The notes below the pieces were generated by a model that saw only the letters and a program-made list of their open reading frames with translations, did no database searches and had not been told where the DNA came from. From Megascapheus bottae (Eukaryota > Chordata > Mammalia > Rodentia > Geomyidae): a stretch of DNA of 64,000 bases. Numbering within the stretch: position 1 is the first letter of the stretch; the number at the start of each line of letters is the position of its first letter. Shown in pieces: positions 49,724 through 60,637 of this stretch. Both the position numbers and the translations under genes were made by a program. The stretch is from assembly GCA_024803745.1 (NCBI GenBank), contig JANJXV010000025.1:18702610-18766609 (forward strand), written 5' to 3'.

Positions 49724-50005
49724 AGAGTTTGAATTCAGGGCCTCATACTTGTTTAGGCAGATATTCTTTTTTTTATATATATATATTATTGTAATTAATA
49801 AAAGGGTTACATGATATTTGTCATATAGAAAGTGCATTAATTCACATACATTGATACCCTTTCACATGTCTTGGTACCCTTTACCCTCCCCCCCACTGCC
49901 CCCCCCCCCGTCTTGGTTTTCCCCCCTTTCCTATCAAATTTCAAATAACCAAATACAAATAAATTCATAGGCAGATATTCTTTCTCTTGAGCCTCACCTC
50001 TGGCT
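49673..50005 (-). mobile_element. SINE remnant with (TG)n tail, interrupted
   Basis: About 24 TG units (49673-49721) and a Geo start (GAGTTTGAATTCAGGGCC) to 49769. It resumes after the LINE-like insert as TCTTGAGCCTCACCTCTGGC. Confidence 0.7.
49770..49968 (-). mobile_element. L1-like 3-prime end insertion with target-site duplication
   Basis: AGGCAGATATTCTTT at 49755-49769 recurs exactly at 49969-49983. The insert starts with T/TATA (reversed tail), then AATAAAAGGGTTACATG and two C-rich runs. It is a short, 5-prime-truncated retroposed copy. Confidence 0.65.
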
Positions 50006-50007
50006 CT

Positions 50008-50262
50008 CTCTTTCTCCTCTCTCTTCTTTCATCCTTTCTTCCTCCCATCTGTTTCTCTTTTTACCTCCTTCCCTTCCTTCTTTCTTTCCTTTCTTCTTTC
50101 TTTCCATTTCTTCCTTTCTTCTTTCCTTTTCCTTTTTCCATTTCCATCTGTTTCCATCCCTCCTTCTCTTCCTTCCTTCTTTTCATCTTTCCTTCCTTTC
50201 TCTTCCCCTCCCCTCCCCTCCTCTCTTCCTCCCTCCCTCTCTTCCTTCCTTCCTTTCTTTTG
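50008..50262. repeat. Polypyrimidine tract
   Basis: About 250 bases of almost only C and T (TTCC, TTTC, CCCT units) between two SINE remnants. Confidence 0.95.
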
Positions 50263-50430
50263 AGCCGGTTCTGGGGCTTGAACACAGGGCCTTGGCTCTC
50301 ATTTGGCTTTTTCACTCAAGCCTGACATTGTAGTGCTTGAGCTTTTTCTGTGTATGTGGTTCCGGGGAATTGAACCCAGAGCTTCATGCATGCTAGGTGA
50401 GTACACTACCACTAGGTCATGCTCCTGGCC
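50263..50430 (-). mobile_element. IDG SINE
   Basis: Reverse Geo, lacking part of its A-box end, joined to reverse ID (GGGGAATTGAACCCAGAG) ending CATGCTCCTGGCC. Confidence 0.85.
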
Positions 50431-50948
50431 CCTGAAAGCTATTTAGAAGTGACAAACTCCCAGGAGTGCTCTCGGCAAACATGTGGCAGTCTCCCCTGGC
50501 AGTGGATAGTGAGGCGGGTTGGGCTCTCGGCTTCCTCCTGCAGGTAGGGGACAGATTGGGGTTCTGGAGGCTGAGGCTGAGGAGCTGGGGTTCCAATGAG
50601 ATTGACAGCCTGGGATCAGTCCCCCACAGTGTTCCCTTTGCATGATGAGACATCAAAGCAACCACCCAATAGCAGAGGATTATAATAACAAGAAAGAAGA
50701 CTGACTGTGTGCCAGGCCAGTTATAACAAGAAGGCCTATTGGGTGCCTGCCACCTGGATATTTGTAATAATAAGACCTACTGTGCACTGTGTACTTTTCC
50801 TGTGGGTGGCATTGCTGTGGGGGTTTTTTGGTCAATGTTTCTCTTGACAGATGAGGGCCTTAAAAATAAACCATACACAAATGATCTCTACCTAGCCGTA
50901 CAAAGGTGCTTCCGTTCCACATGTCAGTTATGAGGATCAATGTCTCTT
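50431..50948. other. Single-copy stretch, no gene seen
   Basis: Unique; TTGACAGATGAGGGCC (about 50844) may be a MIR scrap. No exon is seen. Confidence 0.45.
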
Positions 50949-51043
50949 GGTCACTGTCTGCCCAGGCTGGCTTCTAACCAAGATCCTCCAGTCTCAGCCT
51001 CCAAGGTGAGTAGGATTACAGGTATGAGGTACTGGCATCCAGC
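50949..51043 (-). mobile_element. B1-like SINE fragment
   Basis: Reverse B1 from CTGCCCAGGCTGGCTTC to GGCATCCAGC; no Geo half. Confidence 0.75.
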
Positions 51044-51052
51044 TGAAGACAT

Positions 51053-51294
51053 TTTTGTTGTTTGTTGTTGTTGTTATTGGTTATGGGGCTTGAACTCATG
51101 ACGTGGGTCCAGTCTCTGAATTCTTTGGCTAGCTCTATCACTTTGAGCTACAGGGCCACTTCTGGTTTTCTGGTGCTTTATTGGAAGTAAGAGTGTCAGG
51201 AACTTTTCCTACCTGGGCTGGTTTTGAACTCCGATCTTAAGATCTCAGCCTCCTGAGTAGCTAGAATGACAGGCGTGATCCATCAGTGCCTGGC
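51053..51294 (-). mobile_element. B1G SINE with (TTG)n tail
   Basis: TTG units (51053-51075) precede a full reverse dimer from GGGGCTTGAACTCATG to GATCCATCAGTGCCTGGC. Confidence 0.85.
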
Positions 51295-51327
51295 TCAAGA
51301 TGCCATTTTTATGGGCATTTTTTTTTT

Positions 51328-51412
51328 TCAGAGGACATTGAGACTCAGAGAGGAGAAGCTAAGGCCATATAGCTGGTGAGTGGGGAACTAGGGTCCCCAC
51401 CTCACAGCCACC
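51328..51412 (+). mobile_element. MIR fragment
   Basis: GAGACTCAGAGAGGAGAAGC, then ATATAGCTGGTGAGTGG and AACTAGGGTCC follow the MIR core order. Confidence 0.65.
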
Positions 51413-52684
51413 TCACAGCAGCTGTCTTCAGGCCCCATGAGGGATGATCACCCTCCTCTCAGATGTTTGGTGAACTGTGAGTCCTTCATAAAACATGGCA
51501 CCCTCTCCAGATAGACGTGGGTTCACCTCCTCCTCCACCATCAATTAACTGGATCTTGAGCAGGGCCAGGCTATCCTGCAGGACGGGGGTGAGGAAGAAA
51601 ATGGTTGTTCTTCAAATGAACCAGTTGTAGAGGAGTTCAAAGCTTTGCTTTGATCTGGAGAGAATTGGTTCAATCCACTTCACATTTAGCCCAGAGCCCA
51701 TTGTATTCAGCTGGAATCTATCTGACCACAAAACAAAAGTCTACATTGGTGGAATCTGGTGTGATCGTGTGAGAACTGGCCACATTCTCTACAGGAATTC
51801 ACTGGGAATGACTTGGCCTAGTTAGAAGTTGTGTGAGTCTATCCTGACGAATTGGAATCAGTCCAAACCACAATTCTGGGTTTGCTTCCATAGCGTGTTC
51901 AAGGCTGGGGGTAGGGAGGTGAGGAGTATGTGAAGAAGCTGAGAAAATGGCGCCCAAAGGTGAGGTGGACAGAGCCAGGCTCCACCCTGCCTGGAGAAGA
52001 CCTCGAATGCCCAGGTGAAATGCAAAGGATGTTATGTCCACTGGAGTTCTGAACCAGCCACATGCTAGAAGCCAGCCTCTTGACCTTTGATGAATGAGAG
52101 GGAAGCTTTCTTCCTGTGTTTCTGGGTAAATTATTGCACGTAGAAGCACCTCTTTGATTTTGCGAGTCCTCACTGGAGCATGCCATTTCTGTCCTTGTTC
52201 CGTTCTCACCCCATTCCCTCTCTCTTCCTCCCCATCCAGCTTTTGCTCTGCCTGGAGCAGAAAGGAAGTGGGGGCCATTGACATCTTCAGCGGAGGGAAG
52301 CCAGGGCCAGCTGTGCCAGCTGTAATGGAGGAGAGGGCTGTGATCCAGACCAACTTGTCTCTGCTAGGAGCAGATGTAACCCAGACAGTTCACACTAATG
52401 GGTTGAGGTCAGGAGTCAGGGAATGAAGAGGGGGCCAGACCACCCAGAGAGCTGAACTCAAGGAAGAGAAATTCACAGATGGCTGGAGCCCTAGGGAAGC
52501 TCCTGCAGGCAGCACAGAGGCAGAGACTTGCTCTACGGTGTCCAAGCAGAACTCCCTCCATTCAGCCACAGAGCACTGTTTTGTGCAGGAAGTGACGTCT
52601 GTCTTCAGGACTTTTCTAGCACCTCTCCCTTTAACCTCAAGGACCAAGCCCAGGCTTTCAAAGCCCCTCCCGGAGCACATAGCC

Positions 52685-52760
52685 TTACTATTCATTTTTT
52701 TTCCCAGCTGTGTGAGCTTGAGCAAGAATCTTCACCACCCTGATCCTCATTTTTACTTTT
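52685..52760 (-). mobile_element. MIR fragment
   Basis: AGCTGTGTGAGCTTGAGCAAG...CCTGATCCTCATTTTTAC is the reverse MIR pattern (signal of cautious confidence; diverged). Confidence 0.5.
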
Positions 52761-52849
52761 CAGATACCAGGAACATTAAATAAGAAGATCAAGCAAGATT
52801 CAAGCTGGCCAGGCAAAGAGCAAGAGCCTATTTGAAAAATAACAAAAGC

Positions 52850-53045
52850 GGGCCGGGAGTTTGGCCTAGTAGTTAAAGTGCTTGCCTAGCATGCATGAAG
52901 ACCCGGGTTCGATTCCTCGGTGCCACATACATAGAAAAAAGCCAGAAGTGGTGCTGAGGCTCAAGTGGCAGAGCTCTAGCCTTGAGAAAGTCCAAGGACA
53001 GTGCTCAGGCCCTGAGCTCAAGCCCAGGACTGGTTTTAAAAAAAT
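52850..53045 (+). mobile_element. IDG SINE, young-type variant
   Basis: GGCCGGGAGTTTGGCCTAG, GACCCGGGTTCGATTCCTCG, TCTAGCCTTGAGAAAGTCC and GAGCTCAAGCCCAGGACTGG give the cleanest young-type copy in the window. No certain target-site duplication. Confidence 0.95.
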
Positions 53046-53106
53046 GTCAACCCCAGTGCATCCGGAGAAGGCAGTCCTAGGGCCTAAGCTGCCAGGGGCT
53101 TGCTTA

Positions 53107-53312
53107 TTTCCTTCCTTCCTTCCTTCCTTCCTGGCTTGAACTCAGTTCCCGGACACTGTTCCTAAGCTTCTTTTGCTCAAGGCTAACCCTCTACCACTTG
53201 AGCCACAGCTCCACTTCTGACTTTTTCTGTGTATGTGGTACTGAGGACTCGAACTCAGGGCTTCATGAATGCTAGGCAAGCCCTCTACCACTAAGCCACA
53301 TTCCCATCTCTG
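53107..53312 (-). mobile_element. IDG SINE with (CCTT)n tail
   Basis: CCTT units (53107-53133) then reverse Geo (GGCTTGAACTCAGTTCCC) and reverse ID (GAGGACTCGAACTCAGGG). Confidence 0.9.
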
Positions 53313-53344
53313 CAACCATGTTCTTAAGAGACTACATAATGCTT

Positions 53345-53648
53345 TTACAGGGTTCCCTCTTGCCTCCCTGTCTCCCTCCCTTCTTCCTCCTCTTCCTCCC
53401 CCTCCCTTTCCTCTCTACTTCCTCTTATACTTCCCTCCTGCCTCCTTTTTTCTTCCCTCTTCCTCCCTCCCTCCTCCTTCCTCTCTCTACTCTCCTCCTT
53501 TCCTCCTTCCCTCCTTTCCCTCCCTCTCCCTCTCATTTTCCCTTTCTCCCATCCTTCCCTACTTCCATCTTTCCCTCCTGCATTCTTTCCTTCCTTCCTT
53601 CTGTTTTCCCCTCTGATTTCCTCTTTCTCCTTCCCTTCTTTTTCCCTT
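53345..53648. repeat. Polypyrimidine tract
   Basis: About 300 bases of CCTT, CCTCC and CCCT units with few purines. Plus frames here encode only Ser/Leu/Pro/Phe strings. Confidence 0.95.
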
Positions 53649-54724
53649 CATAAAAGAACAAATAAAGCGCCCCTGGGCAGTGCTGGTTCACTGGGTGCAG
53701 GCACCTGCTGCGGTGCTCGGGTGAGGCTGGAGCTCAGACAGGCCGGCAGGCTGCTGACCCAGCCTGCCCCAGTGGCTGGGCTCCGTGGCCGTGGCTGTTT
53801 CTGGGGCAGCCTGTGGCCTGTTGGATGTCTTCCACCATGTGTGGGCCCCGTCTGTTGGAAGCCTGGGCTGTGACCTTCACCTGGACATTCAGCGTTGTGT
53901 GCCAGGCGGGGATGGCAAGGTCCTGGTACCTGGTCCTCAGGTACCAGACCCCCCCCCAGCAGGATGAGTAGGGTAAGCAATCCCCCTCCCTCCCCTCAGC
54001 TCCCACCCACCATCACTCCTCAACTAATCGCCACCCGCCGGCCTGCCAGGTGCCTGTCCGTGTCCCCAGCTCTGGGGCCGCCATTAACGACATGTTGCAG
54101 CAGTTTTATGAAGCGTGGCACCGAACAATTTTACACCTCATTTGATTTATGGTCCAGGATGCTCCTGTCTCCCAGGCCCCCCCCTCCCCCTGGAGAGCCA
54201 CCACTGCCACCCGGCCTCCCGGCTCCTCCTTCAGAGCTAGACCCCGGCAGTTGGCAGTTGCAGGTAGACTTGCAGGTCCTGGGAACTCTGCAGCTGCGAA
54301 CTGACCTGCTCTCCATGTGTCCCCCAACCTGGACTCCTCTCCTCCCTCCCCTTCTGTCCCCCCACTTCCCCCAGGCCACCGATGACCAAGAGAACCCCAA
54401 TCTCTGTGGAGATTGGTAACCAAGTTCCCTACAATTCTAGTGGAGGAATGGAAGGTTCTAAGCCCTTCTGAAGGTCACTTCTAGGCAGACCACGACTGAC
54501 GTCCACTCTCCATTCCATAGCATTTGAACACATAGTGGACAGGTCTGCACTGAGCGCTGAGGGCCGTTGCAAGCGACCTCCAGGCATCAGGGGACTCTCC
54601 AGGGGACAGTGACCTTGCTGAGGTCAACAGATGGATGAAGGCTAGAGGAAGGGGCCTACGAGAGGGGCAGTGACTTACTGTAAGCCTTACAGAGAGTCAG
54701 TACCTAGCTAGAAATTAAAATGCA
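53649..54724. other. Single-copy stretch with hairpin and candidate conserved block
   Basis: A moderately GC-rich unique stretch. The block 54050-54175 has AGCAGTTTTATGAAGCG and CATTTGATTTATGG and looks more constrained than its flanks. Opposed frames (53895-54419 plus, 54106-54423 minus) are Pro-rich or Gly-rich without domains. A MIR-like scrap lies at about 54625-54712. Confidence 0.45.
53923..53947. repeat. Perfect 10-bp inverted repeat, 5-base loop
   Basis: CTGGTACCTG (53923-53932) and CAGGTACCAG (53938-53947) are exact complements around GTCCT. Each arm carries the six-base palindrome GGTACC. Confidence 0.9.
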
Positions 54725-55045
54725 GCAGCTGAATAAAATACTACGGAGCTATGAAAAATATTTCACATGAGTATGTAATGAAACGGGAAGCTAATCACGA
54801 TAAAATAACAGGGAAGTGGGAAGCAAGTTATAAGATAATAGATATATACATGCTGAATATTATCCTTGTGTCTTCAAAAAGATGTATAACATACAGAGAG
54901 CGAGTGCTTAGCTTATGTAAAATATAATTATAGTTATTACTCTTTGCGGGAGATGGGAAATTTGGTGATTTTCATTTTCTCCTTTTACTTATCCATGTTT
55001 CCCGAGTTTACTTTTACGACTGTGTTATATTTATCATGTAAAAAA
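54725..55045 (+). mobile_element. Ancient L1-type 3-prime fossil (tentative)
   Basis: ATAAAATACTACGGAGCTATG, then GAAACGGGAAGC, TATATACATGC and a GTGATTTTCATTTTCTCC end follow an old mammalian L1 3-prime pattern from memory. A/T-rich with no frame left. Confidence 0.4.
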
Positions 55046-55079
55046 GAAAGGGTTATCCTCTCCCCAACGCTGTGTGTGT

Positions 55080-55462
55080 TTGCTGAATTCAGGGCTTTAA
55101 CTTTTTCCTCTCTCTCTCTCTCTCTCTCAAGGCTACACTTCTGCCTCCAGCTTTTGCTATCCTGCTTGGGTTGTCTTCAATCAGGGACCTTCAGATGCCA
55201 GCTTCCTGGGCTGGGAATGTGGCTTAGTAATAGAGTGCTTGTCTAGCATGCATGAAGCCATGGGTTCGATTGCTCAGTACCACATACACAGAAAAAGCCA
55301 AAAGTGGTACTGTGGCTAAAGTAGTAGAGCTCTATCCTTGAGCAAATAGCTACTCAGAGACAGTGCTCAGGCCCTGATTTCAAGCCCCAGGACTGGCAAA
55401 ACAAAAACAAATCCAGATGTCAGCCTCCTGAGTAGCTAGAATTACTGACGTGATGCTGGGCC
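55080..55462 (-). mobile_element. B1G SINE interrupted by an IDG
   Basis: A diverged reverse Geo with a CT run (55110-55128) and B1 to 55208; B1 continues at 55414-55462. CAGATGCCAGCTTCCTG / CAGATGTCAGCCTCCTG flank the insert. Confidence 0.8.
55209..55413 (+). mobile_element. IDG SINE, nested
   Basis: A full dimer from GGCTGGGAATGTGGCTTAG to CAAGCCCCAGGACTGGC, with an AAAAC tail. A 17-base duplication with two mismatches is at 55192-55208 and 55414-55430. Confidence 0.9.
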
Positions 55463-56348
55463 AAACCAGTGTGGAAGAGCCGGTGAGCTCTGCGCATGCC
55501 CCATCCCTGGGTGGTTTGTCCAGTAGCTGACAGGAGGTTGGCTACATCATTCTGTGCATCCTTTCTGTAGCCACTGTGTCTCAGCTAGCTCTTGAACTGA
55601 CCCCCAGCTCCACCTTGACCCCCTGGGATACATTAGAACAGGAAAAGGGACCCAGTGATGGGCTCGGAGAATGCCACACAGTGAGTGTTTGCATGTCTGA
55701 GACCAGGGCATGTAATAGGACCTGTGGAAGGCAGGGAAGAAATGGGCTAGGACCCAGTCCCCAGGGCCTGTGTGTGTTGGCTGAGGTTCACAAAGACTCT
55801 GGACTTGGGTCCTGCAGATGGAAAATAAATAAATAAATATATATACACACATATATATATTTAAAAGCAGAGTCCCAGTATTTGACTGGTGAAACAATAA
55901 TATTCCTTCTCTGGATGTCAACCATCCGGATAAATAGAAGCTTCCTTTTTTCCCCTGCCTTCTCTTCCCCCCCAGAGGTTACAAAGGATTCTCTGACATA
56001 GGGCTTTGTACCAGACTTGCCCAGCCAGGGTGAGGGCCAACGCAGCCACAGAGAATGCTTCTTTTTCAAAAGAGAGGGAAGTGCACAGTTCATGGCAGGC
56101 TTACTCAGAGGGCCTGGCTTCCTTTGGGAAGGAGAGCGCTGGACCTGCCTCACAACTTGGACCACAGAGCCTTGTGGTGTCCAGCTGTGGACACTTGGGG
56201 CTTTAATGCCCAGGTCCTGCTGGCCCAGGGGGCTGAGACAGGGCAGCCTGGCAGGGAGAGGCGGCCCTATCCAGATCTAGGGCTGGGGGTACAGCTGGAA
56301 CTGAGGCAGGCTGGTCATGAGTGGAGACGGAGGGAAGCCTTCTCAGCA
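55463..56348. other. Single-copy stretch, no gene seen
   Basis: Unique sequence with an AAAT/ATATAC patch (55826-55862). Opposed frames on both strands near 55547-56165 have no domain. Confidence 0.5.
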
Positions 56349-56637
56349 CCTCCTCCTCCTCCTCCTCCTCCTCCTCCTCCTCCTCCTCCTCCTCCTCTTC
56401 CTCCTCCTCCTCCTTCTTCATGCTGGTACTGGGCTGAAACTCAAGGCCTGTGATCTCTCAGCATTTCGGCTCCAAGCTGGAGCTTTACCACTTGAGTCCC
56501 ATCTCTTCTTCAACCTTTTTGTTGGTTATTTGGACATATGAATCATTCAGACTTTTCTGCCCAGTCTGGAGCTCAGATCCTCAGATCTCAGCCTCTTAAG
56601 TAGCTAGGATTTCAGTCGTGAGCCACCAGCGCCTGTC
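56349..56637 (-). mobile_element. B1G SINE with (CCT)n tail
   Basis: About 23 CCT triplets (56349-56417) precede reverse Geo (GGTACTGGGCTGAAACTC) and B1 ending GAGCCACCAGCGCCTG. Confidence 0.85.
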
Positions 56638-56644
56638 TCTCCCG

Positions 56645-56742
56645 ATGTGTTCTGGATTCCTCCCAGGATTGAGACTCCAGCTTGGTAACTGACCCTTTCA
56701 TTCATTGGCTGGTGCTCTACCAGCTGAGCCATGCCTCCAGTC
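56645..56742 (-). mobile_element. ID-like SINE monomer (diverged)
   Basis: GGATTGAGACTCCAG...GCTGGTGCTCTACCAGCTGAGCC...CTCCAGTCC has the reverse ID layout without Geo. Confidence 0.45.
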
Positions 56743-56769
56743 CTAAGTTATATCATTCTCTTCTTTTCT

Positions 56770-56982
56770 TTTTCTTTTTGGTCCAAGACCAGGCCTTGCA
56801 CTCAGTATGGAATGCTTTTCCTCACTGGCTGGAATACTTTTTCACAGTGCCACTTCTCTTTTTTTAAATGGTTAATTGGAGATAAGAGTCTCTCATTTTT
56901 TAGTGCCCGGTCTGGCTTTGAATTGCGATCCTCAGATCTCCGCCTCCTGAGTAAGACTCCAGGTGTGAGCCACCGCAGCCGG
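56770..56982 (-). mobile_element. B1G SINE
   Basis: A badly eroded reverse Geo, then a good B1 (GGTTAATTGGAGATAAGAG to GTGAGCCACCGCAGCC). Confidence 0.75.
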
Positions 56983-57120
56983 CTTGGTCTGCAGACTTTG
57001 AAGTATTAATCTAACTGCGTTCTTGCTTCATACCCACTTTGAACTGCCTACAACTGGGCTTTACAGGCTCTACAAGGATGGTCAGAAGTGCTTTCTGAGT
57101 GGGTGAGCAAGAAGGCCAAT

Positions 57121-57209
57121 GAGAGAGGGGGGAGGGAGGGAGAAGGAGAGAGAGAAAGAGGAAGAGAAAGAGAAAGACAAAAAGAAAGAGAAAGAGAAAG
57201 AAAAAGAGG
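57121..57209. repeat. GA/GAAA polypurine tract
   Basis: About 90 bases of G and A with a single C. 56983-57120 before it is unique. Confidence 0.9.
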
Positions 57210-57299
57210 GGAGGCATAGCTCAGCATGAGGAGGCAGAGGATTCAGTATTCTGGCCTGGCACAGTCTCCTGTCTTGCATCCTGGCCTGAGCTATGTTCT

Positions 57300-57370
57300 A
57301 GCTGTAATCTTGGGCAAATTCTTACCATCACTAAGTCTTGATTTCCTCATCTATCAAATGATTATATTTC
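57300..57370 (-). mobile_element. MIR fragment
   Basis: AATCTTGGGCAAATTC...TTGATTTCCTCATCTATCAAATG is a clear reverse MIR core. Confidence 0.7.
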
Positions 57371-57494
57371 TTTCCTCCTTGGGCAGTTTCGCAAATTAAA
57401 AGGAAAGGTATTTAGAGAGTATGATCCAATGTTTTGCCAATGTCTTGTACTAAATCAGTCTGTTTCATTTATCCTAAAAGCACAGCTCACAAGT

Positions 57495-57496
<2 letters not shown>

Positions 57497-57547
<51 letters not shown>
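57497..57547. repeat. (CA)n microsatellite
   Basis: About 25 CA units in unique sequence. Confidence 0.95.
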
Positions 57548-57548
<1 letters not shown>

Positions 57549-57750
57549 GCTTGAGCTGGGGTCTGGGTCTAGTGGGACCTCCAATAGGAGGTTGTGTAGA
57601 AACTCGCAAAGTATAAATACTTGTAGCAAGAAAAAGGCTACTGATACTAAAACACAACATTAGGGAATTTTCTAGCAAGAGGGGACAAGCCTGGGAAAGC
57701 TGCCTGGAAAACCCAAGAAGAGAAATGAAACATGGTATGAAGAAAAATAT

Positions 57751-58009
57751 GTATGTGTGTGTGTGTCTGTGTGTCTGTGTGTGTGTGTGTGTGTCTGTGT
57801 GTATTAGGGCTTGAACCCAGGGCCTGGGCTCTGTCCCTAAGCTGTTTTGCTCTTCTACTTAAGCCATAGTTCCACTTTTGGCTTTTTGGTGGTTCAGTGA
57901 AAATCAGAGTCTCACAGACTTTCTGCCCTGGCTGGCTTCCCGCTCTGATCCTCAGATCTCAGCTTCCTGAATAGCCTGGATTAGAGGCATAAGCTACCAG
58001 CAGGTAGCT
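57751..58009 (-). mobile_element. B1G SINE with TG/TCTG tail
   Basis: TG units with TCTG breaks (57751-57803), then reverse Geo (AGGGCTTGAACCCAGGG) and B1 ending CTACCAGCAGG. Confidence 0.85.
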
Positions 58010-58289
58010 AAATGCTCGGTCAGCTTTAGATTGACTTCAGGAGCTCTCTGAGGAAGGAATTGCTTCTGTGAAAGAGTGTGGGCATACAGGCTAACTTTCT
58101 GTGGAGTGAGACGTAGTCTATCCTCAGGAATCTTACAGGAGACAAGACACAGTGCTGACAGAAACAGATCTAGGAAACATCCAGAAGAGCAGGTGAAATG
58201 GTTCTCACTGCATACCTTATTTTCATGGAAGAACACGGCCGGTTGCCTGGCAGGGCGGGTTCAATACTTTAAGAGGTTTCTGTGTGCAT

Positions 58290-58494
58290 CAGTCAGGGCC
58301 CACGTGCTATCTTGAGCTTCATTTTTGCTTAAGGTTAGTGTGGAATCACAGCACCATGTCTGGCTTTTTCTGAGTCGCTTATTGGGGAGAAGAGTTTCGC
58401 AGACTTGCCTTGCCTTGGCTGGCTTCAAACTGAGATCTTCGGACCTCAGCCTCCCGAATTAGCTAGGACGACAGGCGTGAGCCACCAGTACCCG
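58290..58494 (-). mobile_element. B1G SINE
   Basis: Truncated reverse Geo (TCTTGAGCTTCATTTTTGC) and full B1 with two young-looking CpGs (AGGACGACAGGCGTGAGCC). Confidence 0.8.
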
Positions 58495-59930
58495 CAGTGG
58501 TTTCATACTCTTGTCACTGGGCTTTTTGTACACAGCCCCTGCCTCAAGCCCGAGGCCTGATTATGGACCTAGATTGCCATCCAGTATTTGGTTGCATGGC
58601 CCAACCCTGTTTTACAGATGAGGAAAGTTAGACTCAGAAAAGAAAAAAAAAAATCAAGGGACCAATTCATAAAGCTTGAATTGATCTTTCCACCTGGTCT
58701 TGGCTGGGGTCCCCAATTTCCAGCAAATTCTGCCTCTTTCATGCCCTGGCCAGAGCTCCCTCCACTACCCCCCTCCCCGAAAGCCTCTACTTCCTTCATC
58801 CTCCTTCTCCTGGCAAGCTGGGTCTCCAAGCCTGGCCATTAAGAACTCAAAGGAGCTGGTTTCTTCTGGTCCCAAAGAAAAACAAACTGGCCAATTTGCT
58901 GTTGGTCTCAAGGCAGCTCCACAGTGTCCTGGAGCCAGGAAGACACTGGTTAGTCTGTGTGGAGGGCTGAAGCCAGGGCACCCTCAGGGCAGGGGTAACG
59001 ACTGACTGACTTCTCCCGGAGGCTCCTGGCCTCCACTCAGACCACTCTGGGTAGGAGGGGAGAGGAAGCTGAAGACAAAGCTGTGTTTCTCCAATGATTT
59101 CCATCTAAAAATATAGAGAGGGTTAGCAAGGGAGTGTTTATGGGGATTCTGGGTCTGCAATGGAAAAGGGACAGAGCTACTCAAAGGCAGCCAGACTCAG
59201 GAACCATGAGGAGCAAGCTTGGAATTGACAAGATCTTTGGTTCCAGAGATTCTAGCTCTCAGCAGCAGCTCAGTCTGTGAGGAGAAGGGAGGTGCTGAAG
59301 AACAGAAAATTAGTTTCGAACCTTCTAGTCTGACCTGAACATGTCAGCAATGTGAGCTTCAGGCAAGGCTTGATCCAGGAGCTCAAGGATATCAGCAAGA
59401 ATCCCAAGTGACTGCTTTTTGTGTTGTCTGGAAGCACTGGGATATTATAATTAACAAGAGGGGAGGATAGATACAGAATGTCTAGTTAAATTTGAATTTC
59501 AGATAAGCAATTTATTTATTTATTTAGTGTAACTATGTTCTATGAAGTATTTGGGATGTGTTGATATGAAAAACTTATTTGTCATTTAGATGCATTTCTT
59601 GTATTTTAGCTGACAATTTTTTTTCTAAGGTGGGTGAATTCTCCTTGCCTCTGGGAGCTCCCTTTGTGTTAGGTAGATGAGAAGGGACTAATTCTTCCAG
59701 CAAACACTCCCTGGCAATGTTTGAAACCAGAAATGCCTATACTAGGCCAGTTTCAGCTTCTTTTCAATAGGAAAGGAGAGCAAGGGCATTTGAGAAAGAG
59801 GGCTAGTGATTCCCTGAGTCACCAACAGGCACCGTCTATGACCGGGTACAGACGTTAAACTTCTCCAGATCAGATGGGCTCCACCTGCCCCTGAAGCTCT
59901 GACTCCCCTCTGTACCCCAATCTTTTGTTT
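58495..59930. other. Single-copy stretch, 1.4 kb, no gene seen
   Basis: A MIR-like piece at 58600-58660 (CCTGTTTTACAGATGAGGAAAG). TTTATTTATTTATTTAG at 59511-59527. Overlapping frames on both strands near 58570-59104 have no domain. The rest is unrecognised. Confidence 0.5.
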
Positions 59931-60119
59931 TCCAGTCCTGTGGTTTGAACTCAGGGTCTAGGCACTGTCCCTGAGTTTCTTTTGCTCAAGGCTAGCACTC
60001 TACCACTTGAGCCACAGCATCACTTCCAGCTTTTTCTGTGTATGTGGTACTGAGGAATCGAACCCAGGGCTTCATGCATGCTAGGCAAGCACTCTGCCAC
60101 GAGGCCACATTCCCACACC
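59931..60119 (-). mobile_element. IDG SINE
   Basis: A full reverse dimer: Geo from TCCTGTGGTTTGAACTC, ID with GAGGAATCGAACCCAGGG and end CCACATTCCCAC. Confidence 0.9.
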
Positions 60120-60131
60120 CTACCCTAATTT

Positions 60132-60240
60132 TTTTTTGCCAGTCCTGGCTTGAATTCAGGCCCTGAGCACTGTCTTTGGGCTTTCTCAAGGCTAGAGCTC
60201 TACCACTTGAGCCACAGGACCACTTCCAGCTGTGTTTCGT
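60132..60240 (-). mobile_element. Solitary Geo monomer
   Basis: A T-run, then reverse Geo to GCCACAGGACCACTTCC, with no left monomer. A typical 5-prime truncation. Confidence 0.85.
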
Positions 60241-60410
60241 GGCCTGCCTCAGTTGGACTCCTGGTATGAACAAATGCTATGCAAATGATGGAGGTAGAAC
60301 AGAAGAGAAGAAAGCCTGAAACATGATGGAACCCATGACCTAGAAAGAGAGACAGGTGTGAGATCAGAAAGGACAGCACATTGTGAAATACACATAGAAG
60401 TACAGGCTTT

Positions 60411-60637
60411 GTGCCAGTAATGGGGCTTGAACTCAGGACCACTCTTGCTTGGCTTTTTCTGCTCAAGGCTGGTACTTTGCTCCTTTGAGCTATGCTCTCA
60501 TTTCCAGCTTTTAGCTGGTTAATTGGTAGATAAGCGTCTCTCAGGCTTGCCTGCCCTGGCTGGCTTTGAACCCCTGTCTTCAGATTCAGCCTCTTGAACA
60601 GCTGGGATTATAGGTTTGTGCTGCCAGCACCCAGCTT
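60411..60637 (-). mobile_element. B1G SINE
   Basis: Full reverse dimer (TAATGGGGCTTGAACTCAGG to TGCTGCCAGCACCCAGC). Confidence 0.85.

Larger units (their letters stand above)
51295..52849. other. Single-copy stretch, 1.5 kb, with MIR fragments, no gene seen
   Basis: The longest SINE-poor stretch of the right half. MIR pieces lie at 51328-51412 and about 52685-52760. A 184-codon minus frame (51799-52353) has no recognised domain and no clear splice context. Between them nothing is identified. Confidence 0.5.

Noticed and set aside
51799..52353. 184-codon minus-strand frame as a gene
   Set aside because: No recognisable domain, no conserved start context and no splice support; opposite-strand frames overlap.
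53345..53648. Ser/Leu/Pro/Phe-rich frames, including 111 and 115 codons
   Set aside because: They translate a polypyrimidine simple repeat.
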